From contig NZ_LNAL01000008.1 in assembly GCF_001483135.1 (NCBI RefSeq), forward strand, positions 1,302,001 through 1,366,000: a stretch of DNA of 64,000 nt. Reading direction: 5' to 3'. Both the position numbers and the translations under genes were made by a program. The notes below the pieces were generated by a model. It was not told the DNA's origin. It made no database searches and worked only from the letters and a program-made list of their open reading frames with translations. Shown in pieces: positions 54,840-61,976 of the stretch (its first letter is position 1; each line of letters starts with the position of its first letter). This stretch comes from Solirubrum puertoriconensis. Its GTDB lineage: Bacteria > Bacteroidota > Bacteroidia > Cytophagales > Hymenobacteraceae.

Positions 54840-56669
54840 ATGGCAGAAGTAGTAGATAACTTCGACTGGGACAACGTCGGAGCAAACAGCTTCGGTGGCA
54901 ACTACTCCAAGGAAGAGCGCGCGCGTCTCGAAGAGATGTACGCTGGCACGCTGACCACCGTGGAGGAGGAGCAAGTTGTTCGGGGCACGGTAGTTTCGGT
55001 AAACGACCGCGACGTAATCGTGAACATCGGTTTCAAATCGGACGGTCTGGTTCCGCGCTCGGAATTCCGCGACCTGGCTGAGCTGAAGCCCGGCGACGAA
55101 GTTGAAGTATTCATCGAAGACCAAGAAGATGCCAACGGTCAGCTGATCCTGTCGCGCAAGAAAGCGAAGATCAAGCAGGCTTGGAAGGCCATCTACGACG
55201 CTCTCGAAAACGACACCATCCTGGAAGGTGTGGTGAAGCGTCGCACCAAGGGCGGTCTGATCATGGAGCTGGACGGCGTAGAAGCCTTCTTGCCCGGCTC
55301 GCAGATCGACGTGAAGCCCATCCGCGACTTCGACATCTATGTTGGTCGTCGCATGGAGGTGAAAGTGGTGAAAATCAACGCCGCTTTCGACAACGTGGTT
55401 GTTTCGCACAAAGTCCTCATCGAAAAGGACCTGGAGAAGCAGCGCGAAGCCATCCTCAACAACTTGGAGAAAGGCCAGATCCTCGAGGGCGTTATCAAGA
55501 ACATGACCAACTTCGGTGTGTTCATCGACCTCGGCGGCGTAGACGGCCTGCTGCACATCACCGACATCTCGTGGGGCCGTATCGCGCACCCGTCGGAAGT
55601 ACTGCAGCTCGACCAGAAGCTGAACGTAGTAGTTCTGGACTTCGACGAAGCTAAGAAGCGTATTTCGCTTGGCCTGAAGCAGCTGACCCCGCACCCGTGG
55701 GATTCGTTGCCGCAAGACCTGCAGCCCGGCTCGCGCGTACAAGGCCGCATCGTGAACGTAGCCGACTACGGTGCGTTCATGGAGATTGTGCCTGGCGTAG
55801 AAGGCCTGATCCACGTTTCGGAAATGTCGTGGAGCCAGCACCTGCGCAACCCGCAGGACTTTATCAAGCAGGGCGACGTAGTAGAGGCTCAGATCCTGAC
55901 CCTCGACCGCGACGAGCGCAAGATGAGCCTCGGCATCAAGCAACTGACCGAAGATCCGTGGACCCGTGCCGATTTCGGTGGCAAGTACGCTGTAGGTACC
56001 AAGCACAATGGTCTGGTGCGTAACCTCACCAACTTCGGCCTGTTCGTAGAACTGGAAGAAGGTGTTGACGGCCTCGTACACGTTTCGGACCTGTCGTGGA
56101 CCAAGAAGGTGAAGCACCCCTCGGAAATGGTGAAGGTTGGTGACCGTCTGGACGTAGTGGTTCTCGAACTCGACGTGCAGAACCGCCGCCTGGCCCTGGG
56201 CCACAAGCAGCTGGAAGAAAACCCCTGGGATACCTTCCAGACGGTGTTCACCGCTGGTTCGGTTCACAAGGCTACCATCACCGAGAAGTCGGATCGCGGC
56301 GCCGTTCTGGAGCTGCCCTACGGCATCGAAGGTTTTGCTTACCCCAAGTCGCTGGCCAAAGAGGATGGCTCGCAGCCTGAAGTAGGCGAGGCACTGGACT
56401 TCCGCGTAGTTGAATTCTCGAAGGACGACCGTCGCATCGTGCTGTCGCACTCTGCTACCTACGGTGCTGGCCAAGAGGAAGAAAACAGCCGCGCTGCCAA
56501 GTTCCAGAAGAAGAAGCCTTCTGCTGGTGCTAACGCTGGCGGCAACGCTGGCGAAGGCAAAGTTGCCGATCTGAAGAAAGCTGAGAAGTCGACCCTAGGC
56601 GACCTCGACGCTCTGAGCGCCCTGCGCGACCGGATGCTGGGCAACGAGCAAGGCGAAAACAACGGCTAA
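54840..56669 (+). CDS. rpsA: 30S ribosomal protein S1
   Basis: The ATG at 54840 (MAEVVDNFDWDNVGANS) gives 609 residues; the frame stays open upstream to 54657, but that part overlaps the promoter and is not coding. Six S1 domains are visible by their openings: VRGTVVSVNDRDVIVNIG, EGVVKRRTKGGLIMELDG, EGVIKNMTNFGVFIDLGG, QGRIVNVADYGAFMEI, NGLVRNLTNFGLFVELEE and KATITEKSDRGAVLELP. The tail is Ala/Gly/Lys-rich. S1 helps bind mRNA to the small subunit, which matters in Bacteroidota with weak Shine-Dalgarno signals. Confidence 0.97.
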   Translation: MAEVVDNFDWDNVGANSFGGNYSKEERARLEEMYAGTLTTVEEEQVVRGTVVSVNDRDVIVNIGFKSDGLVPRSEFRDLAELKPGDEVEVFIEDQEDANGQLILSRKKAKIKQAWKAIYDALENDTILEGVVKRRTKGGLIMELDGVEAFLPGSQIDVKPIRDFDIYVGRRMEVKVVKINAAFDNVVVSHKVLIEKDLEKQREAILNNLEKGQILEGVIKNMTNFGVFIDLGGVDGLLHITDISWGRIAHPSEVLQLDQKLNVVVLDFDEAKKRISLGLKQLTPHPWDSLPQDLQPGSRVQGRIVNVADYGAFMEIVPGVEGLIHVSEMSWSQHLRNPQDFIKQGDVVEAQILTLDRDERKMSLGIKQLTEDPWTRADFGGKYAVGTKHNGLVRNLTNFGLFVELEEGVDGLVHVSDLSWTKKVKHPSEMVKVGDRLDVVVLELDVQNRRLALGHKQLEENPWDTFQTVFTAGSVHKATITEKSDRGAVLELPYGIEGFAYPKSLAKEDGSQPEVGEALDFRVVEFSKDDRRIVLSHSATYGAGQEEENSRAAKFQKKKPSAGANAGGNAGEGKVADLKKAEKSTLGDLDALSALRDRMLGNEQGENNG

Positions 56670-56698
56670 GCTGCCGCTGGTAATTGCCGCCAAATAAG

Positions 56699-56733
56699 AA
56701 GCCCCCGGCCCAACAGGCTGGGGGCTTTTTTTA
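56699..56733 (+). terminator. rpsA terminator
   Basis: The stem GCCCCCGGCC / GGCTGGGGGC (one G-U pair), a 5-base loop and seven T. Confidence 0.92.
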
Positions 56734-56797
56734 TGATGTTTTTTTGACAGGCTACCAGCGTGTTAGCCCCTCTTTGTGCAAATAGCATGACCTAGGC

Positions 56798-56828
56798 TTT
56801 GCAAAAGCAGAGGAATAAAGTATGTTTG
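56798..56828 (+). promoter_or_regulatory. Full -33/-7 promoter of the tRNA-Cys gene
   Basis: TTTG at 56798-56801, 19 bases, then TATGTTTG at 56821-56828 and CGGCCCC. This is the best complete Bacteroidota-type promoter in the window. The tRNA starts 19 bp later. Confidence 0.8.
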
Positions 56829-56847
56829 CGGCCCCAAGTCTTACTAA

Positions 56848-56918
56848 GGTGACGTGACCGAGAGGCTAGGTAGAGGTCTGCAAAACCTCGTACAGCGGTT
56901 CGAATCCGCTCGTCACCT
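56848..56918 (+). tRNA. tRNA-Cys (anticodon GCA)
   Basis: The acceptor arms GGTGACG (56848-56854) and CGTCACC (56911-56917) pair perfectly, with discriminator T. The anticodon loop CTGCAAA carries GCA and the T-loop is GGTTCGAATCC. The 71-nt length is normal for tRNA-Cys. CCA is not encoded. It borders the accessory region, and tRNA 3' ends are frequent integration sites. Confidence 0.95.
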
Positions 56919-56932
56919 CAAACAATAAGGAG

Positions 56933-56975
56933 AAAAGCCCCGCAGCTCAAGGAGTTACGGGGCTTTTACTTTTTA
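56933..56975 (+). terminator. Terminator after tRNA-Cys
   Basis: The stem AAAAGCCCCG (56933-56942) pairs with CGGGGCTTTT (56958-56967) around a 15-base loop; ACTTTTT follows. Confidence 0.88.
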
Positions 56976-57062
56976 CAGGTACAACCTAGGTACAACACTC
57001 TGCATTTTGTTGCTGCCCTCACGCGCTGCGCTCTGTTGTTTGTGTACCCTTACAGCACTGCG

Positions 57063-57392
57063 ATGGATCAGGAGTTTTCGTTGTCTAGCCTTCCATTCGT
57101 TATCAATCTGACCATGGAGCAGCAGCAGAAACTGTTAAGTGAAATTGCCATACGCTACGCCGAAGAGAGGGCTTACCAAGAAATCCTGTGTCGGCGATAC
57201 ATACTGGCAGAGGAACCAACCCCAGGACTGCTATACGACGACCGACTACCGCTGCGATTGGGCTGTGGTAAAACCAAGGCATACGAGCTGTTGCAGGCAG
57301 GTGTGCTCAGGCACCAGCGAATAGGGGCGAAGTACATTGTTACCGAGGACGCCGTTCGTGAATTCTTTGCCGATCGGCGCAGAGTATTCTAG
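57063..57392 (+). CDS. Excisionase-like helix-turn-helix DNA-binding protein
   Basis: The ATG at 57063 (MDQEFSLSSLPFVINL) gives 109 residues; an in-frame TTG at 57036 is less likely. The N-terminal half is helical (EQQQKLLSEIAIRYAEERAY). The C-terminal half has the HTH_17 pattern: PLRLGCGKTKAYELLQAGVL, then a wing HQRIGAKYIVTEDAVREFF. Such proteins are excisionases or small regulators. Being the first gene after tRNA-Cys suggests a mobile-element boundary, but no integrase is visible within the window. Confidence 0.75.
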   Translation: MDQEFSLSSLPFVINLTMEQQQKLLSEIAIRYAEERAYQEILCRRYILAEEPTPGLLYDDRLPLRLGCGKTKAYELLQAGVLRHQRIGAKYIVTEDAVREFFADRRRVF

Positions 57393-57407
57393 TCTGCTTT
57401 GCTCGAC

Positions 57408-57415
57408 TACTTTTG
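57408..57415 (+). promoter_or_regulatory. -7 element immediately before the DUF2442-like gene
   Basis: TACTTTTG at 57408-57415 is an exact consensus match 4 bases before the ATG at 57420, so the transcript should be leaderless. Confidence 0.55.
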
Positions 57416-57419
57416 TAGC

Positions 57420-57671
57420 ATGGCCAACATCAACCGCGTCGAGCTCACTGCCACCGCCGTCTACTTTCACCTCTCCGACGGCACGTTCCGCCACTGCCTG
57501 TACACCCAGGCCTGCGCTACGTTCCTCTATGCTGCCACCCCGCGGCAGCGCGAGAACTACGTGCTCGAGCAGCGCGACAGCGTGGTGAACTGGCCTGATC
57601 TGGGTGGCTCCCTCACAGTCCAGGGAGCCGAGGTGAAGCGGCTGGTGGCCGAAATGGAACCAGTGGCTTAA
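57420..57671 (+). CDS. DUF2442-like small protein
   Basis: The ATG at 57420 (MANINRVELTATAVYF) gives 83 residues. VYFHLSDGTFRHC, then ATPRQRENYVLEQRD and VNWPDLGGSLTVQG follow the order of the DUF2442 family (DG box, A.P..R box, WP.L box). DUF2442 members often lie next to DUF4160 toxin-like genes, but no such partner is seen here. Function unknown. Confidence 0.7.
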   Translation: MANINRVELTATAVYFHLSDGTFRHCLYTQACATFLYAATPRQRENYVLEQRDSVVNWPDLGGSLTVQGAEVKRLVAEMEPVA

Positions 57672-57809
57672 CTCTGCTTCGCACAGCAGGTTGGCGCACC
57701 GGCACAGCCAAGCTCGACATTAAGCGAATAGGCAAGCGGCTGGGGAACCTGGGGTGTTGTTTTGAGCCATCGAGCATCGCCGCTCTCGTTCTTACCACAC
57801 CTACTTGCC

Positions 57810-58001
57810 ATGCGCAACGCCTTTCGCACCCTCTCGTTCGTTCTCGTTCTGCTAACCCTAGCCGCCAGCGCCGCGCCGGCCGTGGCCGACACGCCCGCCA
57901 GCAAGGCCATGCGCAAGGGACAGCGTTACACCCACCGCCCCTACTACAAGCAGTACCGCCACGGCAAGGTGTGGAACCTGCTGTTCGCCCGCAAAAGCTA
58001 A
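57810..58001 (+). CDS. Small secreted basic protein
   Basis: The ATG at 57810 gives 63 residues with a good signal peptide (TLSFVLVLLTLAASAAPAVA, then D). The mature 37 residues are strongly basic and aromatic (RYTHRPYYKQYRHGKVW). It could bind nucleic acid or cell wall, or act on other cells; nothing proves a role. The upstream ATG-less extension of the frame is not needed. Confidence 0.6.
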   Translation: MRNAFRTLSFVLVLLTLAASAAPAVADTPASKAMRKGQRYTHRPYYKQYRHGKVWNLLFARKS

Positions 58002-58082
58002 CCGTCAACCGACTTTTCTGCCGCACGCAAGGCGCCTTCCCCAGCCCGGGGAGGGCGTTTTCGTTTGGTCACGGGTCTGTTG

Positions 58083-58181
58083 TTAGCCGCCCCAGCGGAA
58101 AAATAACTCAAACAGCACGATTAAGAGTAGGGCCAGTAGCACGAGCAAGCCGCCGGCGCGTCGGTCGTTGGTCGGGTTCAT
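58083..58181 (-). CDS. 32-residue single-helix membrane peptide
   Basis: The ATG at 58181 opens MNPTNDRRAGG followed by one continuous hydrophobic helix (LLVLLALLLIVLFELFF) and RWGG. It is a plausible real microprotein because charge is confined to the ends and the helix has membrane length. It could be a holin-like or toxin-like peptide, or an unrelated small protein. Confidence 0.45.
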   Translation of the reverse strand: MNPTNDRRAGGLLVLLALLLIVLFELFFRWGG

Positions 58182-58223
58182 ATATAGTTGTATTCGTGCC
58201 GTGCGCCGCCTAGGTTCGCCGCC

Positions 58224-58517
58224 ATGGAACCGCCTTACTGGTATTTGCCCATTGGCCCGCAAGGCCAACCCCCGCGCCTGCTCACCTGGTCGGAGTACTC
58301 CGACAACCCCTTTGGCAAGTGGGTCGGCATCAACTACAGCATGCTGCTGCCCATTACGTTCCTGGCCGAGGTGGATTGGACCTACGAATTTGCCGACCCC
58401 AAGCACCAAGCGCGGTGGGAGGAGTCAAAGCGCTACCTGCGCCGGCCCGGTGTGTACGAGTACTTGCACATCCCCATCGAGGAGCGGCCGCTGTGGTCAG
58501 CCAAAAAGCACAGCTAG
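58224..58517 (+). CDS. Small protein of unknown function
   Basis: The ATG at 58224 (MEPPYWYLPIGPQGQPP) gives 97 residues, rich in Trp, Tyr and Pro. LLTWSEYSDNPFGKWVGIN and ADPKHQARWEESKRYLRRP suggest a compact soluble domain; there is no signal peptide. An earlier in-frame start at 58188 is possible. It sits in a block of small accessory genes after tRNA-Cys. No family recognised. Confidence 0.6.
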   Translation: MEPPYWYLPIGPQGQPPRLLTWSEYSDNPFGKWVGINYSMLLPITFLAEVDWTYEFADPKHQARWEESKRYLRRPGVYEYLHIPIEERPLWSAKKHS

Positions 58518-58599
58518 CTTTACTGTCGATGCTGCGCCTAGGCGAGTTCAAGCATGAATTGCTGGGTGCCGTGCGTTGCGCCAAGACAGCGCCGTGTGA

Positions 58600-58779
58600 A
58601 TGGTCACGTGGCGCGGTCGCACCCGCAACCTGTACCGGATTGATAACGGCTACTGGAAGGCTTCCTGCGAAGCCGAACTAGAAGTCGGCGCGGCGCGGAA
58701 AGCTCGACCCGGGCGCCCCTCGGCTAAGCAATTGTCACCAGCCAAACGTGGCAACCAACCCGCTGAACAAGGCAACTGA
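58600..58779 (+). CDS. 59-residue basic small protein (tentative)
   Basis: The ATG at 58600 opens MVTWRGRTRNLYRIDNGYWK, then a Lys/Arg/Pro-rich tail and a TGA at 58777. The first 25 residues have gene-like composition. The tail overlaps the start of a minus-strand small ORF by 45 bp. Weak evidence only. Confidence 0.35.
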   Translation: MVTWRGRTRNLYRIDNGYWKASCEAELEVGAARKARPGRPSAKQLSPAKRGNQPAEQGN

Positions 58780-58851
58780 TCCCACAGCCAGGATCCAAGG
58801 CAAACCGGCAGTGAGGCGCTTCTTTCTCCTTGACTTTTTGCGACGGCTCAT
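58735..58851 (-). CDS. 38-residue basic, single-helix membrane peptide
   Basis: The ATG at 58851 opens MSRRKKSRRKKRLTAG followed by one hydrophobic helix (LPWILAVGSVALFSGLVA) and TFGW. The positive-inside N-terminus followed by a short helix is typical of small membrane proteins and some type I toxins. Overlaps the tentative small + strand gene. Confidence 0.45.
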   Translation of the reverse strand: MSRRKKSRRKKRLTAGLPWILAVGSVALFSGLVATFGW

Positions 58852-59347
58852 AAACGAAAGTTTATCGCAAGTTGCGCAGGTTAAATCACTGTTCTGTATG
58901 TAGTTACTGGATGCGTATTCCTGCTATCCGAGTACAACGAATTCTTATTTGACCGGAGGCCAAACCAAGCGTAGGGTGCGCCATCACATCGACAAGTTGG
59001 GCCGTTGCTGCGCCTAGGTAATCAGTGGCCATGCGGACAGATTAGTCCCCGCGTCTCGTCAACCACCATCCCCTCCCGACGCCTCTGCATACCGGCTGGG
59101 CAGGTGGCAGCGCACAAGCCTTCTACAGGAGGAGATTATATATAAATCCTTAGATGTCACAGCCACGCTGTACTGTGAAGCGATTCCGCGATAAGCGGTG
59201 AGCCAGTAACAATTGGCCTATTGTACTATTCTGGTTCTGTTGACTAATTCTAATGTCCCCTGTACGGGTAAACCTTCCTGTTAACCGAGACAGAAATGAT
59301 TGAGGTTTGTGTATTCCGTAACCACAACCTTATTACCAATCTTCGTT
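58852..59347. other. Spacer before the Cys-rich lipoprotein gene
   Basis: About 500 bp with no credible ORF. It contains one CCTAGG (59012-59017), an AT-rich patch (TATATATAAATCC near 59140-59152) and a TTTG at 59307-59310 that could be the -33 element of the downstream gene. The -7 region is not convincing. Confidence 0.5.
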
Positions 59348-60034
59348 ATGAAAAAGCTAGTACTGGTCCTGGCAACTGCCATCGCCTCTTCGATGGCGCT
59401 GTACTCCTGCCAAGACCAAGCTGTTAAACCCAACGCGCCGACGGCCGTGGCAACCAGCCGCAACGTTGAGGCAACCATCCCAACCGCCGGCAAAGGCGGT
59501 GTGACGGTCAAGAGCGTGGAGCGCGTGGATGCCGAGTCGGAAATCGTGCAGCATTACCTAAGCTCAGAAAGCGCCCACGCGCTGGAGGCTTCCGGAGCAG
59601 GCAAGATCCAATTGGAAGAAATTCTCAGCGTTACGTTGGCCGTCGAAGGCGAGGACACCGGATTCCGGGCCTTGGCATTCCGCTTGGAGCGGCCGGATGG
59701 CACTAAAGCGGATTTGTACGCGTACTACCAGGCCGAGAGCCCGAAGACGTTCAACGGCCTGATCGTGTCGGTAAAGCACGACGGGGACAACTCGGGGGTG
59801 GTAAGCACCTTCTCGGACGACAACCAATTAATCAAGAGCTTGACGATCAAAGAAGGCATCGCCGTTGAGCAGGTGCTGGGCGGCGATTTGCAAGGGCGGG
59901 CCACCTGCTACGGCAAGTGCATGCAAGCGATCAAGCTTGAACAAGAGAACGATCCGTTGTGGGACTTGGCTTGCAACGTGAACCAACTCGGTTGCTTCTT
60001 GCTCTATTGGAGCATTTGCAACTACCGGTGCTAA
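59348..60034 (+). CDS. Lipoprotein with Cys-rich C-terminal tail
   Basis: The ATG at 59348 (MKKLVLVLATAIASS) gives 228 residues; the frame extends upstream to 59300 without need. The lipobox is ASSMALYSC, then QDQAVK. The middle domain is alpha/beta (EILSVTLAVEGEDTGFRALA). The last 45 residues hold six Cys (ATCYGKCMQAI, then DLACNVNQLGCF, then SICNYRC). A surface protein carrying a disulfide-bonded, peptide-like tail, perhaps released as an antimicrobial or signal, is one reading; similarity to the halocin C8-like group is only in Cys pattern. Confidence 0.7.
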   Translation: MKKLVLVLATAIASSMALYSCQDQAVKPNAPTAVATSRNVEATIPTAGKGGVTVKSVERVDAESEIVQHYLSSESAHALEASGAGKIQLEEILSVTLAVEGEDTGFRALAFRLERPDGTKADLYAYYQAESPKTFNGLIVSVKHDGDNSGVVSTFSDDNQLIKSLTIKEGIAVEQVLGGDLQGRATCYGKCMQAIKLEQENDPLWDLACNVNQLGCFLLYWSICNYRC

Positions 60035-60038
60035 AATC

Positions 60039-60094
60039 TGGCATGAAGACAAAACGGCCGCCTGGTACCAGGCGGCCGTTTTGTCTTCATGCCA
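60039..60094. terminator. 56-base perfect palindrome, bidirectional terminator
   Basis: The two 28-bp arms are exactly complementary around GGTACC, with no spacer. AAAACGGCCGCC and its complement GGCGGCCGTTTT give T-tracts within each arm. It separates the convergent Cys-rich lipoprotein and endolysin genes. Confidence 0.9.
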
Positions 60095-60111
60095 TAATAG
60101 CAAATCAGGTC

Positions 60112-60642
60112 CTAAACTTCGTTAATTGAGGTGTGTGCGCCCTTCGGGCTAAGCCACACGCGCCGCACGTTGGCGGGCTGGGCCGAGGTCCACGCCGTGC
60201 GCCGGGCTTGCGTAAGCCGGGTTTTCAGGATGCGCACAATGCACACGCAGTTGGCTTGGTTGCCGCCCAGCACGTGGTAGTGGGTCGCGTCTTCGCCCAC
60301 GTAAAGGCCCACGTGGCCCCCGCCTTGCCGATCGAACACCAGCACGTCGCCGAGCATGGGCGTGGTCACGCCGGTACCCCACTTGAGCCAGCTCTTGGCC
60401 CGGGCCGCATCGATGTGCACGGGCTTGCCGGCGCGCTTAGCCACGATGCCCATAAACGTGCCGCACCAGGGCGTTTCGTCGTCGTTGATCCAGGTAAAGC
60501 CCAGCTCCTTCAGCCAGCCTAGGATAATTGGGTTGTGCTGCGGCCCGGCTTTCTCAGCCACGCCGAACAGCTTCAGGGCCTCGACCAGGATTTTCGGGGC
60601 GCCTTCGCTTTGCAGCCAAGCGTAGGCAGAGGGTAGTGCCAT
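60112..60642 (-). CDS. Phage-type endolysin (TIGR02594/CHAP-like amidase)
   Basis: The ATG at 60642 (MALPSAYAWLQSEGAPK) gives 176 residues. The catalytic Cys is in DETPWCGTFMGIVAKRAG, and the His is in LGDVLVFDRQGGGHVGLYVG. This is the small single-domain peptidoglycan hydrolase family (TIGR02594) found as phage lysins. There is no signal peptide, so export would depend on a holin, and holin-like genes lie just upstream in transcription. It is the last gene of the minus-strand lysis module. Confidence 0.85.
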   Translation of the reverse strand: MALPSAYAWLQSEGAPKILVEALKLFGVAEKAGPQHNPIILGWLKELGFTWINDDETPWCGTFMGIVAKRAGKPVHIDAARAKSWLKWGTGVTTPMLGDVLVFDRQGGGHVGLYVGEDATHYHVLGGNQANCVCIVRILKTRLTQARRTAWTSAQPANVRRVWLSPKGAHTSINEV

Positions 60643-60647
60643 GACGG

Positions 60648-61031
60648 TTAGCGCAGCAAGGTATAAGCGCCGATAGCTGCGGGCAAGCCGACGCCGATGC
60701 CGATCACCCAGCCGCGGCGGCGGGCCTTGACTTTCCACAGCGTCGTCGCCTGCAGCTGCGCTACCAGCGCGCCGTTCAGCTCCTGGCTGCGGGCATCAAG
60801 CTGGCCGACGCGGGTTTGGCTCAGCACCAATTGCCGACCTAGGGCCGCGGCTTCCGTGCGCGCTGCGGCGTATTGGCGGCGCACCACCGGCAGGGCGCGT
60901 AGCGAGTCGGCATTCTTGGCCGCTTGCACCCGCGGCGTGCAGATTTGGCTAGCGGCCGTAGGGGTTTGCGAGAAAGCCGGCAAGGCTGTCATCGCTGAGG
61001 CCAGCAGCAGGAGTGCGGCGAATCGTCTCAT
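60648..61031 (-). CDS. Signal-peptide coiled-coil protein, spanin-like
   Basis: The ATG at 61031 (MRRFAALLLLASAMTA) gives 127 residues: signal peptide (cut near AFSQ), a helical, coiled-coil-prone middle (RRQYAAARTEAAALGRQLVL, then VGQLDARSQELNGALV) and a C-terminal membrane helix (WVIGIGVGLPAAIGAYTLL). Its first 83 bp overlap the end of the upstream gene in another frame, like the nested Rz/Rz1 spanin genes. Spanin function is inferred from context and topology. Confidence 0.6.
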   Translation of the reverse strand: MRRFAALLLLASAMTALPAFSQTPTAASQICTPRVQAAKNADSLRALPVVRRQYAAARTEAAALGRQLVLSQTRVGQLDARSQELNGALVAQLQATTLWKVKARRRGWVIGIGVGLPAAIGAYTLLR

Positions 61032-61455
61032 AGTCGCGTTGGGCTTGGTGGCCCGCCAGGCGGGCGCGGTGGATGGTGTCGTTGTTGGCAATCCAGGCCT
61101 GCAGGGCGCGGTTATCGGCGCGCAGGCTGTCGAGCTGCTGTTGCTGCCGGGTGAGCTGTGCCGTGCGTTGGTCGGTACACGCCAGCGCACCTATAGAGAG
61201 CAGCAGCACCAGGAGCACCGCGGTGCCGGCGGGTGGTTCAAGCGGCGGCACGTCTTCGCGGGCCACGGTGGTTTCAGTGCGGGCGCCGTCCTTGCTTAGG
61301 ATGCCGATGGCGCCACCTAGCACCGTCAAAACGCTAATCATTTCGCCGGCTGTCAGCTTGCCCTGCCAGAAGGCAACGCCGAAGAAGAGCAGCAGCACGC
61401 CGGCCGCGGTGGTTTTCCAGTTCGTGACGAACAGGCGGGTAAGGAGTGTTTTCAT
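60949..61455 (-). CDS. Holin-like and coiled-coil lysis protein
   Basis: The 168-residue protein has two N-terminal helices (TTAAGVLLLFFGVAFWQG and AGEMISVLTVLGGAIGIL) like small phage holins. After a linker comes AVLLVLLLSIGALAC, which reads as a lipobox or third helix, then a coiled coil (AQLTRQQQQLDSLRADNRAL) and a polar tail. It may combine holin and i-spanin functions, or contain an internal lipoprotein start. It overlaps the following gene by 83 bp. Confidence 0.6.
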   Translation of the reverse strand: MKTLLTRLFVTNWKTTAAGVLLLFFGVAFWQGKLTAGEMISVLTVLGGAIGILSKDGARTETTVAREDVPPLEPPAGTAVLLVLLLSIGALACTDQRTAQLTRQQQQLDSLRADNRALQAWIANNDTIHRARLAGHQAQRDYETIRRTPAAGLSDDSLAGFLANPYGR

Positions 61456-61459
61456 CGGA

Positions 61460-61819
61460 CTATTTGTGCGAGGTCATCCAGGTATCGTGCACGGCGGCGC
61501 GCTGCTCGAGCGAGTTCAGACGCACCTCGATGTCGCGGTGGGTTTTGGCCGCGTCGGCCTTGGCCGCTTCGAGGTCGGCCACCCGCTGGCGCAACGCCTC
61601 GTTGCGCACGGCTTCGACCTCCACCGTGCTGGCCAGCCGCGCCAGCTTCTCGTTCGTGGACTTGATCTCCACGGCCGCGTTGCTGATGATGTAAGTGAGC
61701 AGGCTTTGCGCCAGCAGGAACAGCAGCGACAAGCCGCCGGCCAACACCCAGTTGCGGGTCTTTAGGTTTTCGCGCTCCGCGGCCGTTTCGGCGACGGAGT
61801 CTTGAGTTAATGGGGCCAC
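61460..61819 (-). CDS. Single-helix coiled-coil membrane protein of the lysis module
   Basis: The 119-residue protein has a polar N-terminus, one helix (WVLAGGLSLLFLLAQSLLTY) and a long coiled coil (LARLASTVEVEAVRNEALRQ, then VADLEAAKADAAKTHRDIEV). The stop is 4 bp before the start of the holin-like gene, so they are cotranscribed. Similar small TM-coiled-coil proteins are common in phage lysis and tail-proximal modules. Confidence 0.65.
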   Translation of the reverse strand: MAPLTQDSVAETAAERENLKTRNWVLAGGLSLLFLLAQSLLTYIISNAAVEIKSTNEKLARLASTVEVEAVRNEALRQRVADLEAAKADAAKTHRDIEVRLNSLEQRAAVHDTWMTSHK

Positions 61820-61927
61820 AAGCAGATCGGCGCTGGGATGGGGAGTATACCCGACGAAGTTACCCGCACACCTTCAGGCTATTGGCTTGGCAAGCGGATC
61901 CTTGTTGCACGCACCCTTATAGGGCAC

Positions 61928-61955
61928 AAAAAAGCCCCGCCAAATGGGCGGGGCC
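61928..61955 (-). terminator. Terminator of the acyltransferase gene
   Basis: On the minus strand the stem GCCCCGCC / GGCGGGGC is followed by six T. It isolates the acyltransferase from the lysis genes. Confidence 0.85.
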
Positions 61956-61976
61956 TATGAATGAGTAGTATTTTGT

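Noticed and set aside
54714-56474. Long minus-strand open frame (586 codons) antisense to rpsA
   Set aside because: It mirrors the codon pattern of rpsA, lacks domains or a signal, and runs through the rpsA promoter.
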